Shown here: positions 9,432 to 17,508 of the stretch, piece by piece
Layout of the letters: each line of letters begins with the position of its first letter
Position numbering within the stretch: the first letter of the stretch is position 1
Source of the DNA: Kibdelosporangium philippinense
Lineage (GTDB): Bacteria > Actinomycetota > Actinomycetes > Mycobacteriales > Pseudonocardiaceae
Assembly (NCBI RefSeq): GCF_021390435.2
Contig: NZ_JAJVCN010000001.1
Location: forward strand, 3,906,001-3,970,000
DNA length: 64,000 nucleotides
Direction: 5' to 3'
Made by a program: the position numbers and the translations under genes
Notes under the pieces: generated by a model
The model's input: the letters and a program-made list of their open reading frames with translations, nothing else
What the model was told of the DNA's origin: nothing
The model's database searches: none

Positions 9432-9919
9432 GTCGCGTCCCCTGGCACCGCCTGCGTGACCTTCGTCAGCTGTTCGACCAGGTCGCGGGCGAATTCGTGG
9501 TCCAGGCCGTCGATCTTGACGGGCCCAGCGGCCGATGCGGTCGTGACGGTCACTGTGGACAGTCGGAACGCTTGCTGCAGCGGGCCACGGACGGTGTCGA
9601 CGGTCTGGATACGCGACAGCGGCGCCACCCGCCAGGTCTGCATGACCCAGCCAGACCTGGTGTATACCGCGTCATCAGTGGTTTCCCAGCGGTGCACGCG
9701 ATAGCGCCACTGCGGCATGATCAGGATGACGGCCACACCAACGATGCCGATGATCCCGGCTGGCAACAGAAGCCACAGTCTCGCTGGCGCGACGAGCAGA
9801 GCGAGCAGGCCAAGGATCAGGATCGGCGCAAGCATCGCCAACAATGCTTGCGTTGCCCACCAACCCATCGCACGCCGTTCCACTTGGTGGCCCGGGGGCC
9901 TCAGCTCGATCTGCGTCAT
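9428..9919 (-). CDS. PH-domain (DUF304/YdbS-like) membrane protein
   Basis: A 163-residue protein with two N-terminal transmembrane helices (ALLAMLAPILILGLLALLV, then a second rich in Leu, Ile and Gly) and one bacterial PH domain (YRVHRWETTDDAVYTRSG, then PLSRIQTVDT). It is the small partner of the tandem-PH protein encoded downstream, overlapping it by four bases. ATG 9919 is chosen because it begins MTQIELRPP directly after GGAGGGGCG; an ATG at 9946 in the same frame is possible. The pair presumably forms one membrane complex. Confidence 0.8.
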   Translation of the reverse strand: MTQIELRPPGHQVERRAMGWWATQALLAMLAPILILGLLALLVAPARLWLLLPAGIIGIVGVAVILIMPQWRYRVHRWETTDDAVYTRSGWVMQTWRVAPLSRIQTVDTVRGPLQQAFRLSTVTVTTASAAGPVKIDGLDHEFARDLVEQLTKVTQAVPGDAT

Positions 9920-9940
9920 CGCCCCTCCCCATCGACTGCC

Positions 9941-9953
9941 TATCATAGTGATA
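9941..9953 (-). promoter_or_regulatory. Possible promoter/operator of the PH-domain operon
   Basis: TATCATAGTGATA has TATCA/TGATA arms. Read on the minus strand it contains TATGAT, a good -10 hexamer about 24 bases before the ATG at 9919. No clear -35 was found. Confidence 0.35.
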
Positions 9954-9979
9954 TCAGTTTTTGGGAGAGGGCGCCAGCG

Positions 9980-10852
9980 TCAAATCTCAGCGTGCTCCAA
10001 AGCGGTCGCCGTTGCTTGCTTGCTGGCGGGAAGCAGTGGAAGGCGGACGTTGGGCGTGGGAATCTTGCCCTGCGCAGCGAGAACCGCCTTGATCACAGTG
10101 GGATTCGGCTCGGCGAACAACGCGCTGGCCAGTGGGACGAGCTGGTTGTGCAAGCGTCGCCCGTCCTCGACTTTGCCGTCACGCCAAGCCGCGATCAGGT
10201 CGACATAGGCACGAGCGGCCACGTTGGCGCACGCCAGAATCGCCCCACTGGCACCAAGTGCGAGCAGCGCGCCGGTGTAAAGATCATCGCCGGACAGCAC
10301 CGAGACATCGCTCGGCACGCGGCTCAAGAACCCCACAGTGGCATCGTCGATCCCGCCGGTCGCGTGCTTGAACCCGATGATGTTCGGGATTTCAGCCAGC
10401 CGAACCAGAGTGTCGGCGCTCAACGCCCGGCCAGTGCGTGCCGGGACGTTGTATACGATCACCGGCACCGGGCTCGTGGCCGCGAGTCTGCGGAAATGTT
10501 CGACGACACCGTCTTCGGACGGTCGGGTGTAGTAGGGCACGACGGTCAGCGTTGCGGCGACTCGGGAATCGAGATCGGCGAATGCGTCGACCGACCCCTC
10601 GGTCGAGTTCGACCCGGCACCGATGATCAACCGCGCGCCGCGTTGTTCGCATACACCTGCGCAGATGTCGACGACTTTGCGGCGTTCCGCAGCTGTCAGG
10701 GTCGCCGGTTCGCCAGTCGTGCCCAGTGCGACGATGCCGCTCGCGCCGTCGTCGAGCACGCCGTGGGCAAGCGCCTCCAGCTCTTCGGCGGCGAGTTCGT
10801 CGGCATCGGTGAACGGTGTGACGAGCGGAACGAAAAGACCCGTAAGCGACAT
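9980..10852 (-). CDS. dapA: Dihydrodipicolinate synthase family aldolase
   Basis: A 290-residue TIM-barrel lyase of the DapA/NAL family. The Schiff-base lysine is Lys162 in IIGFKHATG, the catalytic tyrosine Tyr134 in VYNVPARTG, and the pyruvate-binding GTTGE lies at 44-48. The length matches 4-hydroxy-tetrahydrodipicolinate synthase (pyruvate plus aspartate semialdehyde to HTPA in lysine synthesis). Paralogues with other aldehyde substrates share these motifs, so the lysine role is not proven. ATG 10852 starts MSLTGLFVP; the open frame upstream lacks homology. It is divergent from a LysR gene 70 bases away, suggesting control by that regulator. Confidence 0.8.
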   Translation of the reverse strand: MSLTGLFVPLVTPFTDADELAAEELEALAHGVLDDGASGIVALGTTGEPATLTAAERRKVVDICAGVCEQRGARLIIGAGSNSTEGSVDAFADLDSRVAATLTVVPYYTRPSEDGVVEHFRRLAATSPVPVIVYNVPARTGRALSADTLVRLAEIPNIIGFKHATGGIDDATVGFLSRVPSDVSVLSGDDLYTGALLALGASGAILACANVAARAYVDLIAAWRDGKVEDGRRLHNQLVPLASALFAEPNPTVIKAVLAAQGKIPTPNVRLPLLPASKQATATALEHAEI

Positions 10853-10922
10853 ACTTCGACCATCGCGCAGTCCACTGTTCAGGTCCAGTTCGCATTTCTG
10901 TCGCCGAGCGTAAGGTGTGCTT

Positions 10923-11780
10923 ATGCTCGACGTTCGCAAGCTCCGGCTCCTGCGCGAGTTGTCCCGCCGCGGCACGATCGCGGCCGTCGCCGAAGCGCTT
11001 GCTTACACGCCGTCGGCGGTGTCGCAGCAGCTCACCGCACTCGAACGGGAGACCGGCGTGCCGTTGCTGGAACGGACCGGCCGACGCGTGACGCTGACTC
11101 CCGCGGCTCTTCGGCTCGTCGACCACACCGAGTCGATCCTCGCGACGCTTCAGCAGGCGGAGGCCGAACTGGCCGCGGCCGAGCTCACCGGAACTTTGCG
11201 GATCGGGGTTTTCCCCACGGCCGTGGCAACGATCCTGACGCCAGCCCTCGTGGAGCTGAGCACGCACCATCCGGGGCTTGATCTGATGGTCGCCGAACTG
11301 GACCCGGCATCAGTGCCCGACGCGCTGCGCGACGAAAGCCTGGATGTGGCTCTGCTTCAGGAGTACGACCACGTGCCTGCCGTGTCCGATCCGGGATTGC
11401 AGACCGAACCGTTGATGGAAGAGACCGTGCACCTTGCCGCGCTCACCGACGAACCGTTGGCTGCGCGGCGTGATTCCTCGTGGATCGCCGGTACGCCAGG
11501 CACTCTCTGCCACATCCTCACGATCAGAGCCTGCGAGGCCGCCGGTTTCACGCCGCGCATCCGCCACAATGCTGACGATTTCGGGACCGTGCTCGCGTTG
11601 GTGGCGGCCGGTCAAGGCGTTGCGTTCGTTCCCGATCTTGGCGCTGCCGCGCCGCCCGCCTCTGTCGTGTTGACCGCGTTGCCCATCAGGCGCAGGACGC
11701 ATTTGGCTTACCGCAAGGGAACCGGCGAACATCCCGCCATCGCGGCCGCCCGATCCGCGCTGCGCGCCGCGGCTCACTGA
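10923..11780 (+). CDS. LysR-family transcriptional regulator
   Basis: A 285-residue LysR protein. The N-terminal winged helix covers about 1-60 (LREL, GTIAAVAEALAYTPSAVSQQ); the effector domain follows from about 85 (LRIGVFPTAV, VALLQEYD, GQGVAFVPDL). The start could be ATG 10923 or GTG 10917 two codons earlier. It is divergently transcribed from the dapA-like gene across a 70-base gap, the usual arrangement for a LysR protein controlling its neighbour and itself. Confidence 0.85.
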   Translation: MLDVRKLRLLRELSRRGTIAAVAEALAYTPSAVSQQLTALERETGVPLLERTGRRVTLTPAALRLVDHTESILATLQQAEAELAAAELTGTLRIGVFPTAVATILTPALVELSTHHPGLDLMVAELDPASVPDALRDESLDVALLQEYDHVPAVSDPGLQTEPLMEETVHLAALTDEPLAARRDSSWIAGTPGTLCHILTIRACEAAGFTPRIRHNADDFGTVLALVAAGQGVAFVPDLGAAAPPASVVLTALPIRRRTHLAYRKGTGEHPAIAAARSALRAAAH

Positions 11781-11891
11781 TCCTTCACGACACCGCCTTA
11801 TTGATCAGCTCGGTGATCAGCGCGCGTAGATGTCCCGGTAGTCGTCTGCTTCATCGAAGCGATGACCTTCTCGTTTCCTGATCACTTCGGG

Positions 11892-12854
11892 TTACGCGTC
11901 CGCCCCGCACCGGAAGCCGATGTGGTGGTGGCCAGCGAAGGGGTCACGCGAGTATCCGTCACGGTCGGTCGGGCGCATGTTCGCCGCCCGCTCGTCGTGC
12001 GCGCCGCCGCGGGTGATGCGCAGGTCCCGTGACAGCAGATCTTCACGACCGTCGTTGGCAACGTACGGGTATGGACGGTCGAGGGAACTGGTCCACTCGT
12101 ACAGGTTTCCGACGAGGTCGTACACACCCTGCGGCGTGGCTCCCGCAGGGTGTGCCGTCACCGGGCTGGTCTCGCCATAGCGCTTGCCGAACTGGGCGCG
12201 TGAGTCGTTCGGCGCCTCGTTGCCCCAGGGGTACGTGCGTCCTTCCGTGCCCCTGGCCGCGGCTTCCCACCCCGCTTCGGTGAGCAACCGCGCGCCACGC
12301 GCTTGGCAGTACAGGTGCGCGCCCCACCAGTAGACCTCGGTCACTGGGTGATCAGCGAAACCTTGCTCGACGGCGAACCGACCGTCACGGCGTAGGACGC
12401 GCGAGTCGTCGTCGCTGTCGTCGGTCGTGAAGATCTCGCGTCCGTTCTGGTCACGGACCGCGTCGCTCTCCGCCGGGTGCAGCGGACCGTCCCAGCGACG
12501 GCGGTCGCCACCGCGTGCGTTGACCAGGTTTGTGTGGGTGTTCGCCCAGTCGACGTACTGCTGGGTCGTCACCGGGTAGGCGTCGATGTAGTACGGCCTG
12601 ATGGCGACCTGGTGCGCTGGCCGCTCTTCGGCCGGACCGTCGTCGCGTCCCAGTGGGTAGTTGCCCGCAGGTATGAGGACCATGCCTGGCCTCGGCTGCC
12701 CTTGCCCCGACGGAGACGGCGCGGCGTTTGTGGTCGCAGGCGGCTGGACGGGCGTTGTGGATGCCGTGTCCTGGCTGGCGCTTTGCGTCGTGCATCCCGC
12801 CGTGACGATGGCGGCCATGGCGATCAGGGTCTTTACCTGCGACCTACGATTCAT
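11892..12854 (-). CDS. Formylglycine-generating-enzyme (SUMF1/FGE-sulfatase) domain lipoprotein
   Basis: A 320-residue protein with an N-terminal lipoprotein signal (basic MNRRSQ, hydrophobic helix, lipobox TAGC at about residue 21) and a Pro/Ser/Thr spacer. An FGE-sulfatase domain follows: PGMVLIPAGNYPLG, then YPVTTQQYVDWA, PVTEVYWWGAHLYCQARG, RLLTEAGWEAAARG, YPWGNE, and a GFRCGADA end. True formylglycine synthases use copper-binding cysteines; here the Cys pattern is reduced, so a sugar- or ligand-binding role at the cell surface is as likely as sulfatase activation. ATG 12854 is chosen by the signal peptide. Confidence 0.75.
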   Translation of the reverse strand: MNRRSQVKTLIAMAAIVTAGCTTQSASQDTASTTPVQPPATTNAAPSPSGQGQPRPGMVLIPAGNYPLGRDDGPAEERPAHQVAIRPYYIDAYPVTTQQYVDWANTHTNLVNARGGDRRRWDGPLHPAESDAVRDQNGREIFTTDDSDDDSRVLRRDGRFAVEQGFADHPVTEVYWWGAHLYCQARGARLLTEAGWEAAARGTEGRTYPWGNEAPNDSRAQFGKRYGETSPVTAHPAGATPQGVYDLVGNLYEWTSSLDRPYPYVANDGREDLLSRDLRITRGGAHDERAANMRPTDRDGYSRDPFAGHHHIGFRCGADA

Positions 12855-12861
12855 AGGTCGC

Positions 12862-12884
12862 AGCATACAGGTATGTGCATACCT
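12862..12884 (-). promoter_or_regulatory. Leaderless promoter with AGGTATG palindrome for the FGE-like gene
   Basis: On the minus strand TATGCT (12867-12862) lies 7 bases before the ATG at 12854, so transcription would begin at or next to the start codon. Just upstream, AGGTATG and CATACCT (12869-12884) form a perfect 7-2-7 inverted repeat positioned in the spacer, a plausible GntR- or MarR-type operator. Confidence 0.45.
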
Positions 12885-12908
12885 ATTCTCGGCGCACCCT
12901 TGAAGTTC

Positions 12909-12935
12909 CCGGTGGCGCCATCGTGGCGCCACCGG
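12909..12935 (-). terminator. Perfect 12-bp hairpin after the DUF4097 gene
   Basis: CCGGTGGCGCCA (12909-12920), loop TCG, TGGCGCCACCGG (12924-12935). It starts one base after the stop codon of the minus-strand gene. There is no T-run, so termination without help is uncertain. Its TGGCGCCA core repeats with an 11-base period, exactly like the putative operator at 14290-14310. Confidence 0.6.
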
Positions 12936-12936
12936 T

Positions 12937-13773
12937 TCAGCCGGTCGCCCGCTGGATGACGATGTCGTTGAGCCGCGTGCGGGCGTAGACCTCGACCTTG
13001 TTGTCGAACTCGTCCAGGGCGTCCTGCGCCGGGAGAGAGCTGCGCACGGTCCCCTTCGTGCTCTTGGCGTCTACCCAGGCCGCGGTGCCCTCGCTGATGC
13101 CGACCTCGATGCCCCCGGCGGCGTTCATCAACACCGCCTGACCCTGGGTGATCCGGCCGACCCTGATCGGGCAGTCGGCCGCCTTGGCGATCACGTTGCC
13201 GTCGGCGCGGTCGATGTCGAAGCTGCCGCCCGAGCCGCTGAGATCGATGTCGGACATGCCGTGGCCGATCCAGACCTTCCCGGTCGAGCCCTGGTACTTC
13301 ACGACGCCTTCAGCCGCGCCGATCCGCACCCCGGCCGCGCCGCCCTCGATGCTGACGGTCCCGGCGACGTGCGCGACCTCGACCTCACCGGTCGAAAGGT
13401 GTCCATGCAGGTTGGCCACGTGGTCCAGCTTGACCTGCCCTGACGCCAGGTCCACCGCGCAGTCGCCGAGCGCGCCACTGGCTTGGATGTCCGACCAGGC
13501 CGTTTCCAGAACCAGCTTGGATCCGACCGGCAACTCGATCGTGATGGCCACCGAACCGTTCTTGTCCCCGGCCTTGACCGTCTCGATCTTCAGCTCGCCC
13601 TCGGCGAACTCGACCTTGGTTTTCTCGGCGACCTTCAGGTCCGTCTTGTTCTCGCTGTCGATGGGTTCGACCAGCACCACCGTGTCCGGCCGCTCGCTCG
13701 CTGCGAGGCGCACCTTGGCGCCACCGGTGGACAACGTGGCCGTGATCGGGCCAGGCGTTGCGAAAGTAGGCAT
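12937..13773 (-). CDS. DUF4097-family beta-helix-like protein
   Basis: A 278-residue cytosolic protein made of short repeating beta strands (DIQASG, VKLDHV, VEVAHV, VSIEGG, VRIGAA, VWIGHG, DIDLSG), characteristic of DUF4097. There is no signal peptide or membrane segment. ATG 13773 is preceded by GGGGAG at good spacing, better than GTG 13788. The ribbon-helix-helix gene lies 30 bases upstream in the same direction. In actinobacteria this pair is common and the upstream gene is often labelled a HicB-like antitoxin, but no toxin activity is evident from this sequence. Confidence 0.75.
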   Translation of the reverse strand: MPTFATPGPITATLSTGGAKVRLAASERPDTVVLVEPIDSENKTDLKVAEKTKVEFAEGELKIETVKAGDKNGSVAITIELPVGSKLVLETAWSDIQASGALGDCAVDLASGQVKLDHVANLHGHLSTGEVEVAHVAGTVSIEGGAAGVRIGAAEGVVKYQGSTGKVWIGHGMSDIDLSGSGGSFDIDRADGNVIAKAADCPIRVGRITQGQAVLMNAAGGIEVGISEGTAAWVDAKSTKGTVRSSLPAQDALDEFDNKVEVYARTRLNDIVIQRATG

Positions 13774-13803
13774 GACAAATCTCCCCATGTGTTGGTGTGG
13801 GTC

Positions 13804-14280
13804 TTAACCGACCCAGCCGGTGAAGTGGCCGTCTTTGCGCCCGCGCCGGGTCCGCTTGTCGGCGGCGAGCGCCGCGCTGGCGACTCGGACCAACCAGGCG
13901 TTGGTCGATAGTCCCTCTTGGTTCGCGGCCGCCTCGATGCGCTGTTTTAGCTGCTCAGGCGGCCGGAAGTTGATCCGCGAAACCGCACCGTCCGTTGGCA
14001 CGGGTTCGGGAGCGGGCGCGACCTCTTCTTCCTCGATGTCCCGCTCCCCCGGGACGACCACGAAGAACGGGTCACGACCGCGCAGCCGGACCTCGACCGA
14101 ACCAGGCGCCATCTCCCTGGTGATCTCGTCCGCGGCGGCCGACAGGACGTCGAGCATGGTCAGCCTGGTGGCCGACGTGACCGCCGCGGCGAGGCGCTGC
14201 GCCAGTGCGGCAGCTTCGCCCGGTTCGGCTGCCGCCAGGAGCTCCTGGCGAAGGCTTTCGACGTACGGCGTGAGGTCCAT
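13804..14280 (-). CDS. Ribbon-helix-helix (HicB/Arc-like) DNA-binding protein
   Basis: A 158-residue protein. The N-terminal half is helical, a short strand-rich segment follows (GSVEVRLRGRDPFFVVVPGE), then an acidic EEEEV linker. The C-terminal 55 residues form a ribbon-helix-helix fold (RINFRPPEQLKQRIEAAA, then NAWLVRVASAALA) with a basic tail. It probably represses its own operon with the DUF4097 gene: two perfect palindromes stand 10 bases before its start. The beta strand RINFRP would contact DNA. Confidence 0.7.
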   Translation of the reverse strand: MDLTPYVESLRQELLAAAEPGEAAALAQRLAAAVTSATRLTMLDVLSAAADEITREMAPGSVEVRLRGRDPFFVVVPGERDIEEEEVAPAPEPVPTDGAVSRINFRPPEQLKQRIEAAANQEGLSTNAWLVRVASAALAADKRTRRGRKDGHFTGWVG

Positions 14281-14289
14281 GCGCCAACT

Positions 14290-14310
14290 ATGGCGCCATC
14301 ATGGCGCCAT
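14290..14310. promoter_or_regulatory. Two perfect ATGGCGCCAT palindromes upstream of the RHH gene
   Basis: ATGGCGCCAT at 14290-14299 and again at 14301-14310, 11 bases centre to centre, one helical turn. Tandem short palindromes on one DNA face are what dimeric ribbon-helix-helix repressors bind cooperatively. They sit 10 bases upstream of the RHH start codon. Confidence 0.65.
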
Positions 14311-14332
14311 GTCAAGTTTGATGACGCCAACG

Positions 14333-14374
14333 AAAAGAGGTCTTCCTGCCCTTCCGGACAAGAAGACCTCTTTT
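14333..14374. terminator. Bidirectional rho-independent terminator
   Basis: AAAAGAGGTCTTC (14333-14345) and GAAGACCTCTTTT (14362-14374) form a perfect 13-bp stem with a 16-base loop, with A-run and T-run ends on both strands. It lies 13 bases beyond the glycosyltransferase stop (minus strand), isolating that gene from the RHH/DUF4097 operon. Confidence 0.9.
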
Positions 14375-14386
14375 GTTCTCTATAAG

Positions 14387-15667
14387 TCAGCGAAGCGCGG
14401 ATTCCAGTTCTGCCATGCGGGCTTTCTCCTTGCCCATCCGCAGTATCACCACGACGAAGATCGCGGCGACGAGCCAGACGTACGCGTTGTGCCAGATGAC
14501 GCCAAGGCCGTTCCACGACGGGATGTCCATGATCGTGGGCACGGGAGCATCGAATAGCCCGAGCACGCCGCCCATGGTGACCACCCACGTCACCCCGAGC
14601 GCGAACCGTTCGAAGACAGCGCCCGGCTGCAGCGACAGGTGGAACAAGTACACGAGCAGCAACCCGAGCCAGACCCAGTGATGTGGCCAGCTGAACGGCG
14701 ACACCACCGTCGACACCAGACCGCACAGCAGCACGGCGGGCAGCTCGCGGCCGCTGAGCGACAGCCGTCGAGCGAGCATCAGACCGACGAGAGCGACAAC
14801 ACCAGCGAGCGCGACCCACAGCAACTGCTGTCCCGTCCCTACGCCGAGGGAGCGGGAAATCATGCCCTTCAACGTCTCGTTCGCCGGATGATCCGGGACT
14901 CCGACACGCGCCGGGTCAAGGAAGGCGCCTGCCCAGAACGTCATCGAATCCTTGGGCAGCACCAGGAAGCCGAGCACCACCGTGCCGACGAAGGTGGCTC
15001 CAGCGACCGCTGCCGCGCGGAAACGCTTCGTGAAAAGCAGGTACAGCACGAAAAACGCGGGGATGAGCTTGATCCCCGCGGCGATCCCGATCAGTACACC
15101 CTTCCAGCGCGAGCGGTCCGGCAGCGCGAAATCCACCAGCACGAGCGCCATCAGCACCAGGTTGACCTGGCCGAAGATCACGGTCTGCCTGATCGGCTCG
15201 CACCACAGCAGCACCCCGGCGATCGCCACGCTGATCGTGGCGAGCCGGACGTTGCGCACGTACCCGAGCCAGCTCAGCGCCAGCCACACCACACCGGCCA
15301 GGAGGCCGAAGTTGATCAGCGAGCCGATCACGGTGAACCACGTGCCCGAGAGCACGACGACCGGGATGAACGTCAGCGCCGAGAACGGCGTGTAGACGAA
15401 CTCGAAGACGCCCTTCGTATCGCCGATCAGTGGGGTGTCGTAGAGCGAGACGCCATTCAAGACGCGCGAGCCGCCGACCCGGTACGCGAAAAGGTCGATC
15501 TGGTGTGCCCGGATGACGGGCTCCTCGAAGACCTGGATCACGTAGTAGCCGATGGCGATGACGCCGAGCACGAGGACGGTCCAGAAAACCGGAGAGGGGA
15601 TCACGCGACCTCGGGGCACCCGTGGCGCGGAGCCGCGCTCCTCAACCGCCCATAGTGACACGCTCAC
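14387..15667 (-). CDS. GT87-family (DUF2029) membrane glycosyltransferase
   Basis: A 426-residue integral membrane protein with about ten hydrophobic helices. GT87 features are visible: an extracytoplasmic acidic site after the first helix (AHQIDLFAYRVGG, then GVSLYD), VYTPFSALTF, and WPHHWVWLGLLL in a late loop. Family members are polyprenyl-phosphate-mannose-dependent alpha-1,2-mannosyltransferases acting on phosphatidylinositol mannosides, lipomannan or arabinan in actinobacterial envelopes; the acceptor here is unknown. The start is GTG 15667; a strong terminator follows its stop. Confidence 0.8.
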   Translation of the reverse strand: MSVSLWAVEERGSAPRVPRGRVIPSPVFWTVLVLGVIAIGYYVIQVFEEPVIRAHQIDLFAYRVGGSRVLNGVSLYDTPLIGDTKGVFEFVYTPFSALTFIPVVVLSGTWFTVIGSLINFGLLAGVVWLALSWLGYVRNVRLATISVAIAGVLLWCEPIRQTVIFGQVNLVLMALVLVDFALPDRSRWKGVLIGIAAGIKLIPAFFVLYLLFTKRFRAAAVAGATFVGTVVLGFLVLPKDSMTFWAGAFLDPARVGVPDHPANETLKGMISRSLGVGTGQQLLWVALAGVVALVGLMLARRLSLSGRELPAVLLCGLVSTVVSPFSWPHHWVWLGLLLVYLFHLSLQPGAVFERFALGVTWVVTMGGVLGLFDAPVPTIMDIPSWNGLGVIWHNAYVWLVAAIFVVVILRMGKEKARMAELESALR

Positions 15668-15847
15668 TCAGCCTATTTTCTGGTACGCCGTCATCACCGC
15701 TTGACCCGGGGCCCCAAAGCGCGGCAAACCCGCAGCTGAGAGGCGTCTCCTCCACCGATCGGTTGGTTTGGTCCGTCGGTCGGCTGAGCCTGGTTCCGGT
15801 CGCCTGGTGAATGTTGCCCGTGGGCTTTCATCGCCAGGCTTGCGGGC

Positions 15848-16750
15848 ATGTCAGCAGTGATCGAGGTACGCAACCTTCATAAACGGTACGGCTCGAAGGT
15901 CGCCGTGGATGACGTTTCGTTGACCGTGCGTGAGGGCGAGATTCTGGGGGTTCTCGGACCGAATGGCGCGGGCAAGTCCACGACCGTCGAGTCGATCGCG
16001 GGTCTGCGCACGCCGGACCGAGGCTCGATCCGCGTGCTGGGCCTCGACCCGCTTCGTGATCGCGCTTCGCTCACCCGGCAACTTGGGGTCCAATTACAGG
16101 ACGGCCAGCTGCCTGCGCGGTTGAAGGTCGCGGAGACTTTGGAGCTTTACAGCTCGTTCTATCCCAACCCCGCTGACTGGCGGGAGTTGATGTCCAGCCT
16201 TGGACTCACGGCGAAGGTGCCATACGGGAAGTTGTCGGGTGGTCAGAAGCAGCGGTTGTCGATCGCTTTGGCATTGGTGGGCAATCCGCGTATCGCGATC
16301 TTGGACGAGCTGACGACCGGCTTGGACCCGCAGGCTCGTCGGGACACGTGGGAGTTGATCGAGGGGGTGCGTGCCCGCGGGGTGACGATCGTGCTGGTCA
16401 CGCACTTCATGGAGGAGGCCGAGCGGTTGTGCGACCGGGTCGCTTTGATCGACGCCGGCCGGGTGGTCACCGTGGATACGCCGGTGGGTCTCACTGAGCA
16501 GGCTCGGATCGAGCAACGGGTGCAGTTCCGGCCTACACGGCCGGTCGATGAGGCGTTGTTTCGTGGCTTGCCTGAGGTTTCCAGCGTGGTTCGGCGGGGT
16601 GAGCTCGTGATTGTCACGGGTGACGCGAATGTGCTGAACGCCGTGACGGCGGTTTTGGCTCGGAATCAGATCGTGGCTGAGCGGCTCAGGGTCGAGCAGG
16701 CGAGCTTGGAAGACGCCTATGTGGAGTTGACGGGTAAGCGTGGCAAGTAA
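15848..16750 (+). CDS. ABC transporter ATP-binding protein (DrrA-like exporter)
   Basis: A 300-residue nucleotide-binding subunit: Walker A GPNGAGKST, signature LSGGQKQR, Walker B IAILDEL followed by TTGLDP, and the switch His in LVTHFMEEAE. The C-terminal 80 residues after the ABC domain are of the DrrA/NodI type. It works with the permease encoded 13 bases downstream as an ABC-2 exporter. The following histidine kinase and response regulator lie in the same direction with very short gaps, so the four genes probably form one operon of the envelope-stress/antimicrobial-resistance type; the substrate is unknown. Confidence 0.85.
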   Translation: MSAVIEVRNLHKRYGSKVAVDDVSLTVREGEILGVLGPNGAGKSTTVESIAGLRTPDRGSIRVLGLDPLRDRASLTRQLGVQLQDGQLPARLKVAETLELYSSFYPNPADWRELMSSLGLTAKVPYGKLSGGQKQRLSIALALVGNPRIAILDELTTGLDPQARRDTWELIEGVRARGVTIVLVTHFMEEAERLCDRVALIDAGRVVTVDTPVGLTEQARIEQRVQFRPTRPVDEALFRGLPEVSSVVRRGELVIVTGDANVLNAVTAVLARNQIVAERLRVEQASLEDAYVELTGKRGK

Positions 16751-16763
16751 AGGAGTTCCTCTC

Positions 16764-17498
16764 ATGTCCCCCACTTGGCAGCTGGTCAAGGCCGAGTCCG
16801 TCCTCACCTTGCGCGACAAGACCGGCCCGCTGTGGGGCGTCGGTTTTCCGCTGCTCCTGCTGATCATCCTCGGCAGCGTTCCCGTTCTGAACGAGCCGAC
16901 ATCAGCGGGCCCGACCACGTTCGAGCTCTACGTCCCCGTTCTGATCCTGTTCAACCTCGCCATCCTCGGGCTGTCCGCGATGCCGACGATGCTCGTGGGC
17001 TACCGGGAGAACGGCGTACTGCGACGTATGCAGACCACACCCGTCAACCCGGCTCGTGTCCTTGGCGCGCAGGTTGCCGTCAATACCGCTATCGCCATCG
17101 CCGCCTTGGTGGTTTTTCTCGCCACGGCCAAACTGGGTTTTGGCGTCCGGCTTCCGCAGAACCCTGCGGGCTTCATCGTCGGATGGCTGCTTGCCACCGC
17201 TGCTTTGGTCTCGATCGGTTTGCTGATCACGGCTTTGGCGCCTGGGCGTGGTCCGGCCACCGCGATTGGCACGGTTCTGTTCTTCCCGATGATGTTCTTC
17301 GCCGGACTCTGGGTTCAGTACCACGAAATGCCGCCGCTCCTGCAGGACATCAGCGGTTACACGCCATTGGGCGCCGGGGCGATCGCCCTGCAAGCAGCGT
17401 CTTTGGGCGACTTTCCCGGTGTACAACCCCTGCTTGTCCTCGCCGCTTACACCGTCGTGTGCACAGCGGCGGCCATTCGCTGGTTCCGCTGGCAATAG
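16764..17498 (+). CDS. ABC-2 type transporter permease
   Basis: A 244-residue membrane protein with six predicted helices and the ABC-2 signature region in the C-terminal half (MFFAGLWVQYHEMPPLLQ, then YTPLGAGAIALQA). ATG 16764 follows AAAGGAG at ideal spacing, better than upstream in-frame candidates. It pairs with the preceding ATP-binding gene and is followed 10 bases later by the sensor kinase. Confidence 0.85.
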   Translation: MSPTWQLVKAESVLTLRDKTGPLWGVGFPLLLLIILGSVPVLNEPTSAGPTTFELYVPVLILFNLAILGLSAMPTMLVGYRENGVLRRMQTTPVNPARVLGAQVAVNTAIAIAALVVFLATAKLGFGVRLPQNPAGFIVGWLLATAALVSIGLLITALAPGRGPATAIGTVLFFPMMFFAGLWVQYHEMPPLLQDISGYTPLGAGAIALQAASLGDFPGVQPLLVLAAYTVVCTAAAIRWFRWQ

Positions 17499-17508
17499 AC
17501 TCAGCGCC

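Noticed and set aside
9497..11281. 594-codon open frame on the plus strand
   Set aside because: Antisense to the PH-domain and dapA genes, then out of frame with the LysR gene; those have clear motifs, this has none.
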